Assembly: GCF_937997405.1 (NCBI RefSeq)
Contig: NZ_CALKTL010000062.1
Span: 1 to 13,570 of the forward strand
Direction of reading: 5' to 3'
Source: an uncultured Campylobacter sp.
Lineage (GTDB): Bacteria; Campylobacterota; Campylobacteria; Campylobacterales; Campylobacteraceae
Length of the DNA: 13,570 bases
The stretch's first letter is position 1; every line of letters begins with the position of its first letter. The notes under the pieces are model-generated. The model saw only the letters and a program-made list of their open reading frames with translations. It was not told the DNA's origin and made no database searches. The translations under genes were made by a program, and so were the position numbers. Positions 7,187 through 13,570 of the stretch are shown here, piece after piece.

Positions 7187-9817
7187 ATGGACAAGCTGGA
7201 TAAAGAGGAGCTTGCAGAGGCGTTTGTTGCTAGACTAAAAGCTTTAGCGCGTAGCGGCGGCGCCGATCTGCGTGAGCTTGATCGCGAGTTTTATGGATTT
7301 AGCGTGCGACTTGGCGTGCGTTATGACTTTGCCGGCAAGTTTAGCGTCTCGCAGATAAGTGGCGGCGAGCGCGCGCAGCTGCATTTCGCAGATATCGCGC
7401 AGTTCGAGGCTCATGCGCGCGAGTGCCTACGCGCGGCAAGCACTGATGCGGAGCTAAGCGAGACCTTTATGCTACGCCTGCGTGCAGACCCCCAAAAAGC
7501 CGCTATGAATGCGGATCAAATCATAAAATTCCAAGATTTTAAGCCCTTTAGCGTTCATCTGCGTTGCGAGCATTGCGGCGGATCGGGCAGGAGGCGCTGC
7601 AATGCTTGCGAAGGCGCAGGCAAGGCGCCGTGCGCTAACTGCGGCGGGCGCGGGCGCTTGATCTGCCCCGATTGCAAGGGCACCGGCGGCTATAGCCGTG
7701 CGGCATTAAGCTCTATGGACGCTCATGCGCGCAACCTTTCTGGAGGCGACTCTGCGGGCTCTGCGCCAAATTCTATGGGCTATCGCTTCATTCCCTGCGC
7801 TAACTGCGGCGGTAGCGGCTCTCGCATTTGTCCCGCTTGCGGCGGCGCAGGCAGATTGCGCTGCGAAAAGTGCGGTGGTGCGGGCGATTTTCGCTGCGAT
7901 CACTGCGATGGGCGCGGGTATTTCACTCGCACCGGCAAAGTATCCGTTTATGCCCGCCCGAGCGTCAGCATAGGCGCGAGCTCGCAGGTTTTTGGGCGCG
8001 AGCTGCTGGAGTTTTTATGCAGCAAGGGCGTAGGCTTTGCAGCGCGCAGACTTTTGTTTCGTCTATGCTCGCTGCGAGCGGCGCAGGGCGGCTGCGAAGC
8101 GGTATTTAGCGCGGAGGATGATTTTTTGCGCTTGAGTTTTGCCGTCTGCGGCAAGGCTTACGATGCGGCGTGCTTCGGTGGCGCGACATTCGTAAGACCT
8201 AACTTTTTGGACGAAGTTTTTGCGCCGGAGCTTGCGGCGGTGCGCGGTGCACCCGCTAGGCTAGGGCGGAACGATGCGCAAAGCCTTTTTGCGCTATTTC
8301 GCGCGAAGCCTGCGCTGGATGCGGCGATGCGCCTAGCTAGTGCTAGGCTGCGCGGCGAGACGCTAAATCTTGAGCAGTTACGCGGCGCGGACGGACATTT
8401 TAACTTTGCAAATTCTGCCCGCAGCGCGACTGATCGCGACGCTTTGAGCCTTGCAAAAGACGCTTCGCGCAAAGAAAATCTCAAGGGCAGCGCGAGCGTA
8501 AAATTTGCGGGCATGAAATTCGCGAGCGCTCCGGCAAATTCTATGGGCGCGGAAGATAATCGCCTGGGGTTGCGCGGAGAGCAAGGCAGGTTCGCAGGAG
8601 GAGTGAGCGGCGGCATAAAATTTGCCGGGGCGGATCTTTCGGGAGAGAATTCTGCTAGCGATTTTGAGGCTAGGCAGCAAAGCAGCGAACCTCTCGCGCA
8701 GAATGGACCTAATTTTGCCGGCTCGCAAGAGGGCTTAAGCAGCACTTATGATCGCGCTACGGAGGGTCTTTGCGAATTACACGGCGAGCGAGATTACCGA
8801 GATTTAAGCGCCTTGGGTGCTGAAAATTCCACAAATTCCATAGACTCCGCCGCGATAAATTCTGCAAATTCCAAAAATCTAGCCGCTGCAAAATTTAAAA
8901 ATCGCGCGAACACGCAAGATCCTGCGTCAAATTCTAAAATTTCGCCCTTTGCACGATTAAAGAAGTTCTTTTTCCCACGTTCTTTGCGCGAGGATTGCGT
9001 GCAGAGTTTCGCCGCGGCGCTTATGCGCGTTTGCGAGGGCTTTATTTCGCAGCAATGCGCTCGCGATTTGGGCAGCGCGATGGCTGGGGCGCTTGGCGTG
9101 CTAAGTCCGCGATATGACCGCGCGGTGTGGTGCATAGGCGGAGGCGCGCTCATCGCGGCGGCTGCGCTGGCGTGCGAGGGCTGCTTCGAGATGATCTTTG
9201 CGGAGCATTATTTTTGGGCACTTGCGTGCGGCGCGGTAATCGCCGCTGTGGGGCTGTTAGGCGGTGTGGCGCTGTGGCTGGCAAGCGTAGTGCGGTGCGT
9301 CGTAAAAGCTCGTAAAATCCCGCGAGAGTATCGCTGCGGCAGAGGCGGCGCGGCGTTTGCTCGCTTTTGTAAAGCTCTGCTCTGCGCCGTTTTAACTAGT
9401 GCAATCTACGGAGGCGCGGCAAATACGGGCTACGTGCCGAAAACCGGCGCAGCAGGGCTATTGCGAGGGTGGATGCCTGCGTTTTTTGAGGACGAAAATT
9501 CCGCTTCCGCGAGTGATGGCGTAAATTCTGTAGACGAAAATTCTACGAGTGCAAGCTCTAGCGGCTCTGAAAGCCCTGCTTCAAATTCCGCTTCCGGGGC
9601 GACTAAGGATTCCGCTGCGATGCAAAAGGATAAAATTTTATATATCCAAAAAAGCATCGGAGCCAAGCAGGATGGGATTTTTGGCGCACGCACGCTAAAA
9701 AAGGCGAGAGAGGTTTTGGATCAAAATCTAAGCGGCGTCGATGAAATTTACGAAGCTCTAAAAAGCAAAGAGCAGGCGAGAACGAACCCGAACTCTAGCG
9801 ATCAAACTGCGCCTTAA
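7187..9817 (+). CDS. Membrane protein with octuple DnaJ-like zinc-finger motifs and C-terminal peptidoglycan-binding-like motif
   Basis: 876 residues; not a named family that I recognise. Order: N-terminal domain (1-126, no clear fold); four CXXC-x-G-x-G motifs starting at Cys127, 138, 149 and 160; a 36-residue Ser/Gly-rich linker; four more starting at Cys204, 215, 226 and 237; an unknown domain to about 400; a Ser/Asn/Ala-rich low-complexity stretch (about 405-590); hydrophobic segments near 647-665, 676-702 and 727-746; an acidic/Ser linker; and YIQKSIGAKQDGIFGARTLKKA (in two parts here: YIQKSIGAKQDG, then IFGARTLKKA) from 819, like a PG_binding_1 motif. The exact 11-residue zinc period is tighter than in DnaJ. 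There is no J domain, so it is not a DnaJ. With zinc motifs in the cytoplasm, three membrane passes would put the C-terminus in the periplasm. ATG 7187 is chosen for AAAGGAG 5 nt upstream. The Sel1 gene follows after 57 bp. Role unknown; possibly an envelope scaffold. Confidence 0.85.
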   Translation: MDKLDKEELAEAFVARLKALARSGGADLRELDREFYGFSVRLGVRYDFAGKFSVSQISGGERAQLHFADIAQFEAHARECLRAASTDAELSETFMLRLRADPQKAAMNADQIIKFQDFKPFSVHLRCEHCGGSGRRRCNACEGAGKAPCANCGGRGRLICPDCKGTGGYSRAALSSMDAHARNLSGGDSAGSAPNSMGYRFIPCANCGGSGSRICPACGGAGRLRCEKCGGAGDFRCDHCDGRGYFTRTGKVSVYARPSVSIGASSQVFGRELLEFLCSKGVGFAARRLLFRLCSLRAAQGGCEAVFSAEDDFLRLSFAVCGKAYDAACFGGATFVRPNFLDEVFAPELAAVRGAPARLGRNDAQSLFALFRAKPALDAAMRLASARLRGETLNLEQLRGADGHFNFANSARSATDRDALSLAKDASRKENLKGSASVKFAGMKFASAPANSMGAEDNRLGLRGEQGRFAGGVSGGIKFAGADLSGENSASDFEARQQSSEPLAQNGPNFAGSQEGLSSTYDRATEGLCELHGERDYRDLSALGAENSTNSIDSAAINSANSKNLAAAKFKNRANTQDPASNSKISPFARLKKFFFPRSLREDCVQSFAAALMRVCEGFISQQCARDLGSAMAGALGVLSPRYDRAVWCIGGGALIAAAALACEGCFEMIFAEHYFWALACGAVIAAVGLLGGVALWLASVVRCVVKARKIPREYRCGRGGAAFARFCKALLCAVLTSAIYGGAANTGYVPKTGAAGLLRGWMPAFFEDENSASASDGVNSVDENSTSASSSGSESPASNSASGATKDSAAMQKDKILYIQKSIGAKQDGIFGARTLKKAREVLDQNLSGVDEIYEALKSKEQARTNPNSSDQTAP
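7565..7918 (+). repeat. Two blocks of four 33-bp imperfect repeats coding zinc motifs
   Basis: Within the 876-residue gene, 7565-7687 and 7796-7918 each encode four CXXCxGxG motifs spaced exactly 11 codons apart. A 108-bp linker separates the blocks. The second block probably arose by duplication of the first: PCANCGG occurs in both. Confidence 0.85.
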
Positions 9818-9874
9818 CGATAAATCTGCGCCTTAGGCTTGGCGGGCGATCTTAAAAAATCAAAAAGGACTAAA

Positions 9875-10507
9875 ATGAAAAATAAAATTTTAATTCTAGC
9901 GCTTATCGCGACGCTTGCTGCAAATTTCGCGCTAGCCGAAAATTTTGAAATCACTGCAGACGATATAAGCAGGGCTACGAAATCCTGCGATAAGGGCGAT
10001 ATGAAGTTGTGCGGGGCCTTGGCGCAGATTTATAATTATGGCTGGGGCGTGCCGCAAGATCTGCTAAAGGCTGCACCGTTATACGTCAAAGCTTGCAAAG
10101 GCGGCGATGTGGAGTCGTGCGTAAATTTAGGCATTTTGTATCAAAGCGGAGAGGGGATGCCGCGCGATGAGGCGAAGGCGGCGGAGCTGTTCGACAAAGC
10201 CTGCGATGACGGGCACGCGATAGGCTGCAGTAACGCAGGATCTGCGTATATCGGAGGCAGAGGCGTGCGCAAAGACGCTATAAAGGGCGTAGGTTATTAT
10301 GTGCGCGGTTGCGATATGGATATCGCGGACAGCTGGCTTGCGTGCTTAAATTTAGCGCGTCTTTACGAGGGCATAGATAATGTTAAAGCCGTAGAATACT
10401 ACAAAAAGGCCTGCGAGCTGGGCGGCAAGGATAGATTTATGAGCTCGGTAGCGGAGCATGAAAGGGCATGGCAAAGCTCATGCGAAAGCTACGAAAGGCT
10501 TAAATAG
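9875..10507 (+). CDS. Secreted Sel1-repeat, Cys-rich (Hcp-like) protein
   Basis: 210 residues from the ATG at 9875, chosen because AAGGA lies 5 nt upstream and a typical signal peptide follows (basic MKNK, hydrophobic ILILALIATLAANF, cleavage after ALA near residue 21). The mature part has Sel1-like helical repeats of about 36 residues with the Y..G.GV..D..KA pattern. Most repeats carry a Cys pair about seven apart (for example CDKGDMKLC, CKGGDVESC, CDDGHAIGC), as in the Helicobacter/Campylobacter Hcp family, where the pairs form disulfides in the periplasm. Those proteins are reported to bind peptidoglycan fragments or penicillin, but enzymatic activity should not be assumed here. It follows the zinc-finger gene after 57 bp with no evident promoter, so co-transcription is likely. 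The link to a peptidoglycan-binding-like neighbour suggests a cell-envelope role. Confidence 0.88.
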   Translation: MKNKILILALIATLAANFALAENFEITADDISRATKSCDKGDMKLCGALAQIYNYGWGVPQDLLKAAPLYVKACKGGDVESCVNLGILYQSGEGMPRDEAKAAELFDKACDDGHAIGCSNAGSAYIGGRGVRKDAIKGVGYYVRGCDMDIADSWLACLNLARLYEGIDNVKAVEYYKKACELGGKDRFMSSVAEHERAWQSSCESYERLK

Positions 10508-10549
10508 CCGCGCAAGCCCTTATATGCTCGTATTTTATGAGGCAAAATC

Positions 10550-11107
10550 ATGACGTTAGCGCTGATCCGCCACGTTACGCCGCTGATCGATAGCGGCGTG
10601 CGCGATGCCGCAGAAGCCGCTCGCCGCGCGATCCTATATGACGCTACGTAAAGCTTAGCTCTGTATGAAACCTATAAATTTAAAAGCAGCGCCACATACG
10701 AAAAGCTTGCCAGCATAAGCCGAGTATGCTCATCGCCGCTGCCGCGCGCCGCGCTTACGGCGCAAAAGCTATTCCCGCAGCGGGGCATAGAGTACCTAGA
10801 GGCTTTGCGCGAGTTTAATCTACGAATATTCCCCATGCCGCTAATAAAAATGCCGTTTGATTGTTGGCTCGTGCTCTCGCGCCTGCTGTGGCTGTGCGGC
10901 ACGAACCCTAGCGGCGCAAGCGCAGGAGCGGAACGGCGGCGCGCGCTTGATCTGGCGCCGTCTTTGCTAGAGACGGACACTGCGGTGATCGCGCACGGCT
11001 TCGTGCTGCGCGTAATACGCCATAGCGCGCGGCGGGCAGGCTACCGCCTGATATACCGCTTTTGCGAGGGCTGCTTCTGCGTAGAAATTTGGCAGCGCGC
11101 CGCCTAA
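10550..11107 (+). pseudogene. Histidine phosphatase (phosphoglycerate mutase-like) gene with one in-frame TAA
   Basis: From ATG 10550 (GAGG ribosome site 7 nt upstream) the frame gives MTLALIRHVTPLID with the RH catalytic motif (H8), then meets TAA at codon 34 (10649-10651). It continues in the same frame to 11107, with SSPLPRAALTAQKLF (residues 61 on, the SSpl.RA.qTA motif), a possible acid residue in EALREFN, and IAHGFVLR with the second histidine near codon 149. Every family landmark sits in one frame, so a single nonsense change is the only visible lesion; AAA or another sense codon to TAA would suffice. Intact members remove phosphate from small metabolites or proteins through a phosphohistidine. 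A re-start at an internal TTG (10805) would lack the catalytic RH motif. It lies 42 bp behind the Sel1 gene and may share its transcript. Confidence 0.82.
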
Positions 11108-11117
11108 AGATACCGCT

Positions 11118-11145
11118 CTGCGCGAAATTTTGAAATTTTGCGCAG
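11118..11145 (+). terminator. 13-bp hairpin just after the phosphatase pseudogene
   Basis: CTGCGCGAAATTT pairs with AAATTTTGCGCAG around a 2-base centre, with one G-T wobble, starting 10 bases past the TAA at 11107. Position and strength suit a transcription terminator for the operon, although no U tract follows. It may instead be one of the AAATTT-bearing palindromes of this genome. Confidence 0.5.
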
Positions 11146-11564
11146 CTAAGAGATTATGAAATTTCGTAAAAGGGATTTACAATCGGAATTTCGCGCCGCA
11201 AAATCGAAAAGACGGAGCTTTGCTAGATTAAATTTACAGGTCAAATTTATCGGAAGCTACTTTGAAATTTTGCGGAATTTTATTTCAGCGCAAAGATAGC
11301 GCCGTTTTAAAAGGTGGGAGATTCTTGAAATTTATGCACGCGCCACGATAAACGCGAGCTGCATCGATTTGCGTAGGTAAATCGTGCTGAGTTAAAATTT
11401 AGAATTTATGACGCAAAATTTTAAAATTCTACGAACCGTAAATTTACGGCTTAAATCCAAAATTCCGTTATGATGAAATTTAAAAATTTTACGTTGCTTT
11501 AAATTTGCCTGCAAATTTGAAATTTCATGTTATTTAACGAGTTACGCACTGCACCGATAAATCT

Positions 11565-11586
11565 GCGAGGATTTAAAAATCCTCGC
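11565..11586. terminator. Perfect 10-bp palindromic hairpin, possible bidirectional terminator
   Basis: GCGAGGATTT and AAATCCTCGC separated by two A bases. It lies between convergent units (the plus-strand operon and the minus-strand retron), about 170 bases beyond the retron stop. U tracts are lacking on both sides, so function is uncertain. Confidence 0.4.
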
Positions 11587-11606
11587 TTCGCACCACCGAA
11601 TTTATG

Positions 11607-11641
11607 CTAGTAGGTGTAGAACCTCTCTAAAACACCACTAG
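11607..11641. repeat. Inverted repeat CTAGTAGGTGT / ACACCACTAG
   Basis: Ten paired positions with one bulged A and a 14-base loop, at the switch from mixed to AT-rich composition. It may be the end of the acquired retron segment or a structured 3' end; neither can be decided from this window. Confidence 0.5.
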
Positions 11642-11763
11642 ATACGCATTTAATAGCTTGTGCATTTTTTATAAACTTAGAGGCAGTAACTATAGGAGTA
11701 ATTTTCGCAATTCTTCTCTATATAATTCTAGCAAAAGGTTACTTATATAACTATCATTTATAA
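11620..11763 (+). pseudogene. Orphan hydrophobic reading frame without start codon
   Basis: Between TAG at 11617 and TAA at 11761-11763 the frame encodes 47 residues ending AVTIGVIFAILLYIILAKG and then YLYNYHL, a clear single membrane segment. No ATG, GTG or TTG lies in frame, so it could be the tail of a gene truncated by rearrangement, or chance. Its 3' end overlaps the retron reverse transcriptase tail-to-tail by 10 bases. Unrecognised family; low confidence. Confidence 0.25.
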
Positions 11764-13454
11764 GTTGTTATTATTTTTACAATATTTTTTAGCATGGGTT
11801 TAAAATTTATAAAATCTATATCTTTATAGTTCTTTGAAATATATTTTGAAAAAATTTCCTTACTATAGTGCTTTTGTTTATCAAAAATAGCCGAGTCCCT
11901 ACAAAATACTTTTCCATCCATCTTATGATTAAGCGTCTTATCATCAAACAAATCTTCTATTTCACACTCTTCTTTATCTCTTACTAGCTGATTTGTTATC
12001 ATAAATAAGTTGTCTACAATATTTGCATATAGCTCTTTATCTAATATATTCTCAAATTCTTTCTTATTGGTAAAATTTATAAATTTCCTTACAGGCTTCT
12101 TATTATTAGGTATTTCATTGTCAAAAATAAGAATGACTGGATTTGCAGCTATATCTTTTGTTATTTTTTTAAAATACTCAGAATAATTTACAACTTCTCG
12201 TCCTACAAAAAACCTATAGATATTTTGAATTGAATCCGCTCCATCTTTTACAAAATTTAAAAAATATTCAAGCCTCTTTGTTCTTCTTAAAAATGATACT
12301 TTAAATTCGAATTCGTCATTACTATTTTTTTTAATCAAATCTGGAAAATATGCATATAGACTTTTTATTGCGGATTTCAAATACAATATATCCGTTTTTC
12401 CTTCTGTAATAATGAGTGGTTTTTGATTAGCAAAGAAATACTTATAAAAAATAAATTTTTGATATTCTTTTTCTCTGCAATTTAACTTTTTATCATTACT
12501 TTTCTTACCATCGTTATGTTTATTATCATTAATATTGATTATATTGTTATACCGATCAATTTGATTAATAAAAGCAAATCTTCCTTCAAGTTGATTCATG
12601 GTGGCATCTTTGCCATCAATATTAAAGGATTTATTCTTATAAAGAGAATTGGCCATAGCTCTTGTATATTTACAATAACCATGATTTATACTTATTTTTT
12701 TATTAACAACCAATCCAGTAACTTCTTGTCTTGAATCTTTATAGAAAAGCCTAGTCTTCTTCTGGTTAATGCAAAAGCCCGCCTTTTCTACTTCTTTCGA
12801 AATACACAATAAAAACTCATTATATATATTCAAAAAATCTTTATTATTGGTAGAAAATGTTAAATCATCTGCGTATCTTGTATAATCAAGCTTATATTTT
12901 TTAGCAAGTTTTAATATTCGCATATCAAATATATTACATATTATGTTTGATATAATTGGAGAAGTCGGGGCTCCTTGCGGAAGAGAACCCTTGTAACAAC
13001 ATAATTGAGCTATAATAATTGCTATATCTTTTGGGATTCTGAAATTTATATTTTTTTCAAAAAACCCAACAACTCTACCGAAATGAAAGCTAGCGAAAAA
13101 GTCCTTTAAATCTATATTTAAAACAAACCGCTTATTTCTGTGGATTCTAGCATTAGTTATTATGCTTTTGCCTTTTTCAAAACCGTGAGAGATATTAATT
13201 TTTATATTTTCATCTTTTTTGATCTTATTTTGATAGTTATACAGCTTATTCATTAGTCTATTTTGTATTTTTTTTAAAATCTTCTTATCAGGCGCATTAA
13301 TGATTCTAGTGCCACCATTCTTCTTTGGTATTTCAAATGTAGTATATAAATTCTCCACTTTAATGTGATAAAGTATGTAGGTTAATAATTTAAGTTCAAT
13401 TCCCAAAAAAACAGCAAAATCTTTTCTTGTTTTTACATCTTTTAAACTAAGCAT
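11754..13454 (-). CDS. Retron reverse transcriptase fused to a TOPRIM domain (Ec67-like)
   Basis: 566 residues. The RT part has NIDLKDFF with D115, the retron form LPQGAPTSPIISN (158-170), YADD at 194-197 (catalytic aspartates), and the retron-specific VTGLVVN (245-251) in the msr-recognising thumb. After an Asn/Lys-rich linker (about 302-326), ITEGKTD (349-355) with the TOPRIM Glu and, later, LIFDNE (442-447) with the acidic pair mark a TOPRIM nuclease-like domain. From memory, this order and several blocks (GFEKGKSII, DLKDFF, FGRV, CNI.DMR) closely follow E. coli retron Ec67. The enzyme should make msDNA from the RNA encoded just upstream; the fused TOPRIM is the probable toxic effector in phage defence. 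The ATG at 13454 has only a weak GGA site. Strongly AT-rich, stop TGA, probably acquired. Confidence 0.95.
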   Translation of the reverse strand: MLSLKDVKTRKDFAVFLGIELKLLTYILYHIKVENLYTTFEIPKKNGGTRIINAPDKKILKKIQNRLMNKLYNYQNKIKKDENIKINISHGFEKGKSIITNARIHRNKRFVLNIDLKDFFASFHFGRVVGFFEKNINFRIPKDIAIIIAQLCCYKGSLPQGAPTSPIISNIICNIFDMRILKLAKKYKLDYTRYADDLTFSTNNKDFLNIYNEFLLCISKEVEKAGFCINQKKTRLFYKDSRQEVTGLVVNKKISINHGYCKYTRAMANSLYKNKSFNIDGKDATMNQLEGRFAFINQIDRYNNIININDNKHNDGKKSNDKKLNCREKEYQKFIFYKYFFANQKPLIITEGKTDILYLKSAIKSLYAYFPDLIKKNSNDEFEFKVSFLRRTKRLEYFLNFVKDGADSIQNIYRFFVGREVVNYSEYFKKITKDIAANPVILIFDNEIPNNKKPVRKFINFTNKKEFENILDKELYANIVDNLFMITNQLVRDKEECEIEDLFDDKTLNHKMDGKVFCRDSAIFDKQKHYSKEIFSKYISKNYKDIDFINFKPMLKNIVKIITTYK

Positions 13455-13474
13455 AACTATCCAAAGGAAAAATC

Positions 13475-13570
13475 AGAATGTGTGGCAACTCATTATACAA
13501 AATAATTGCATTATTGTAAGCATGTAGCAAAGTTTGCCAACATTTTAGTCAACGTTTGCGAAACACAAAC
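13475..13570 (-). ncRNA. Retron msr-msd RNA (partial, 5' end outside window)
   Basis: Directly upstream of the RT on the same strand. Read on the minus strand, GTTTGTG-TTT-CGCAAAC (13570-13554) forms a 7-bp stem with a 3-base loop. This is the typical msr hairpin bound by retron RTs and, from memory, nearly the Ec67 hairpin (GGTTGTG, 3-base loop, CGCAACC). Then TGTTGGCAAAC (13542-13532) pairs with GTTGCCACA (13489-13481) with two single-base bulges, closing an AT-rich arm that contains AATAAT-GCA-ATTATT. This is a good msd candidate of about 62 bases. The a2 segment would follow toward the RT start; a1 and the branching G lie right of the window. The boundary is approximate. Confidence 0.75.

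Larger units (their letters stand above)
11108..11753. other. Intergenic region between the phosphatase pseudogene and the retron
   Basis: No intact gene. The left part (to about 11560) is mixed GC with many AAATTT blocks; from about 11600 the composition becomes AT-rich like the retron, so the module boundary probably lies near 11560-11650. It contains three hairpins (11118-11145, 11565-11586, 11607-11641) and an orphan hydrophobic frame (11620-11763). I see no integrase, tRNA or clear att repeat. Confidence 0.5.

Noticed and set aside
7144..7203. 19-codon frame starting ATG 7144 that overlaps the start of the zinc-finger gene, as a possible leader peptide
   Set aside because: The nearest AAAGGA is about 12 bases before its ATG, too far for good initiation; no Cys, His or other attenuator pattern.
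7565..7918. Calling the 876-residue gene dnaJ
   Set aside because: No J domain or HPD motif, eight instead of four zinc motifs with different spacing, plus membrane segments.
8158..8745. 195-codon minus-strand frame inside the 876-residue gene
   Set aside because: Shadow of the coding strand: Ala/Arg/Ser-rich composition, no ribosome site, no motif.
13492..13497. Minus-strand TATAAT about 38 bases before the RT start, as an RT promoter
   Set aside because: It falls inside the predicted msd arm, which must itself be transcribed from further upstream; best explained as part of the AT-rich stem, though not excluded.

Overview
The window looks like a chromosomal segment of an epsilonproteobacterium (Campylobacterota), most likely a relatively GC-rich, possibly oral, Campylobacter. 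The evidence is a Cys-paired Sel1/Hcp-type secreted protein, AAGGA-type ribosome sites, TATAAT boxes without clear -35 boxes, and AAATTT words scattered through a GC-rich background. The genus is an inference from style and gene content.

Layout: (1) 1-2012, minus strand, AT-rich: a defence-type pair, a C5-cytosine DNA methyltransferase overlapping a MORC/MutL-like GHKL ATPase that runs off the left edge. This is the signature of MORC-type restriction-modification clusters. (2) 2499-5708, GC-rich housekeeping genes: dgkA (minus), and xthA and fhs (plus). (3) 5709-7186, about 1.5 kb without an intact gene. It holds six perfect 9-bp tandem units, many AAATTT blocks, a 26-bp dispersed repeat, and a decayed piece of a DnaJ-like zinc finger resembling the next gene. 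(4) 7187-11107, plus strand: an 876-residue protein with eight CXXCxGxG motifs at an exact 11-residue period, three membrane segments and a C-terminal peptidoglycan-binding-like motif. It is followed by a secreted Sel1/Hcp-type protein and a histidine-phosphatase gene broken by one in-frame TAA. (5) 11108-11753, intergenic with several strong hairpins and an orphan hydrophobic reading frame at the composition switch. (6) 11754-13570, minus strand, AT-rich: a retron of the Ec67 type, with a reverse transcriptase fused to a TOPRIM domain and, upstream of it, a partial msr-msd non-coding RNA whose hairpins can be folded by eye. The right edge cuts the RNA.

How the parts work together: the two AT-rich ends are probably horizontally acquired anti-phage modules flanking a native core. 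The retron RT would reverse-transcribe the msd stem into msDNA, with the fused TOPRIM as probable effector. The methyltransferase/ATPase pair would need a helicase and nuclease lying left of the window. In the core, the zinc-finger membrane protein and the secreted Sel1 protein are likely co-transcribed from a TATAAT box at 7087. The least described element is the zinc-finger/membrane/peptidoglycan-binding protein together with its decayed upstream relative.
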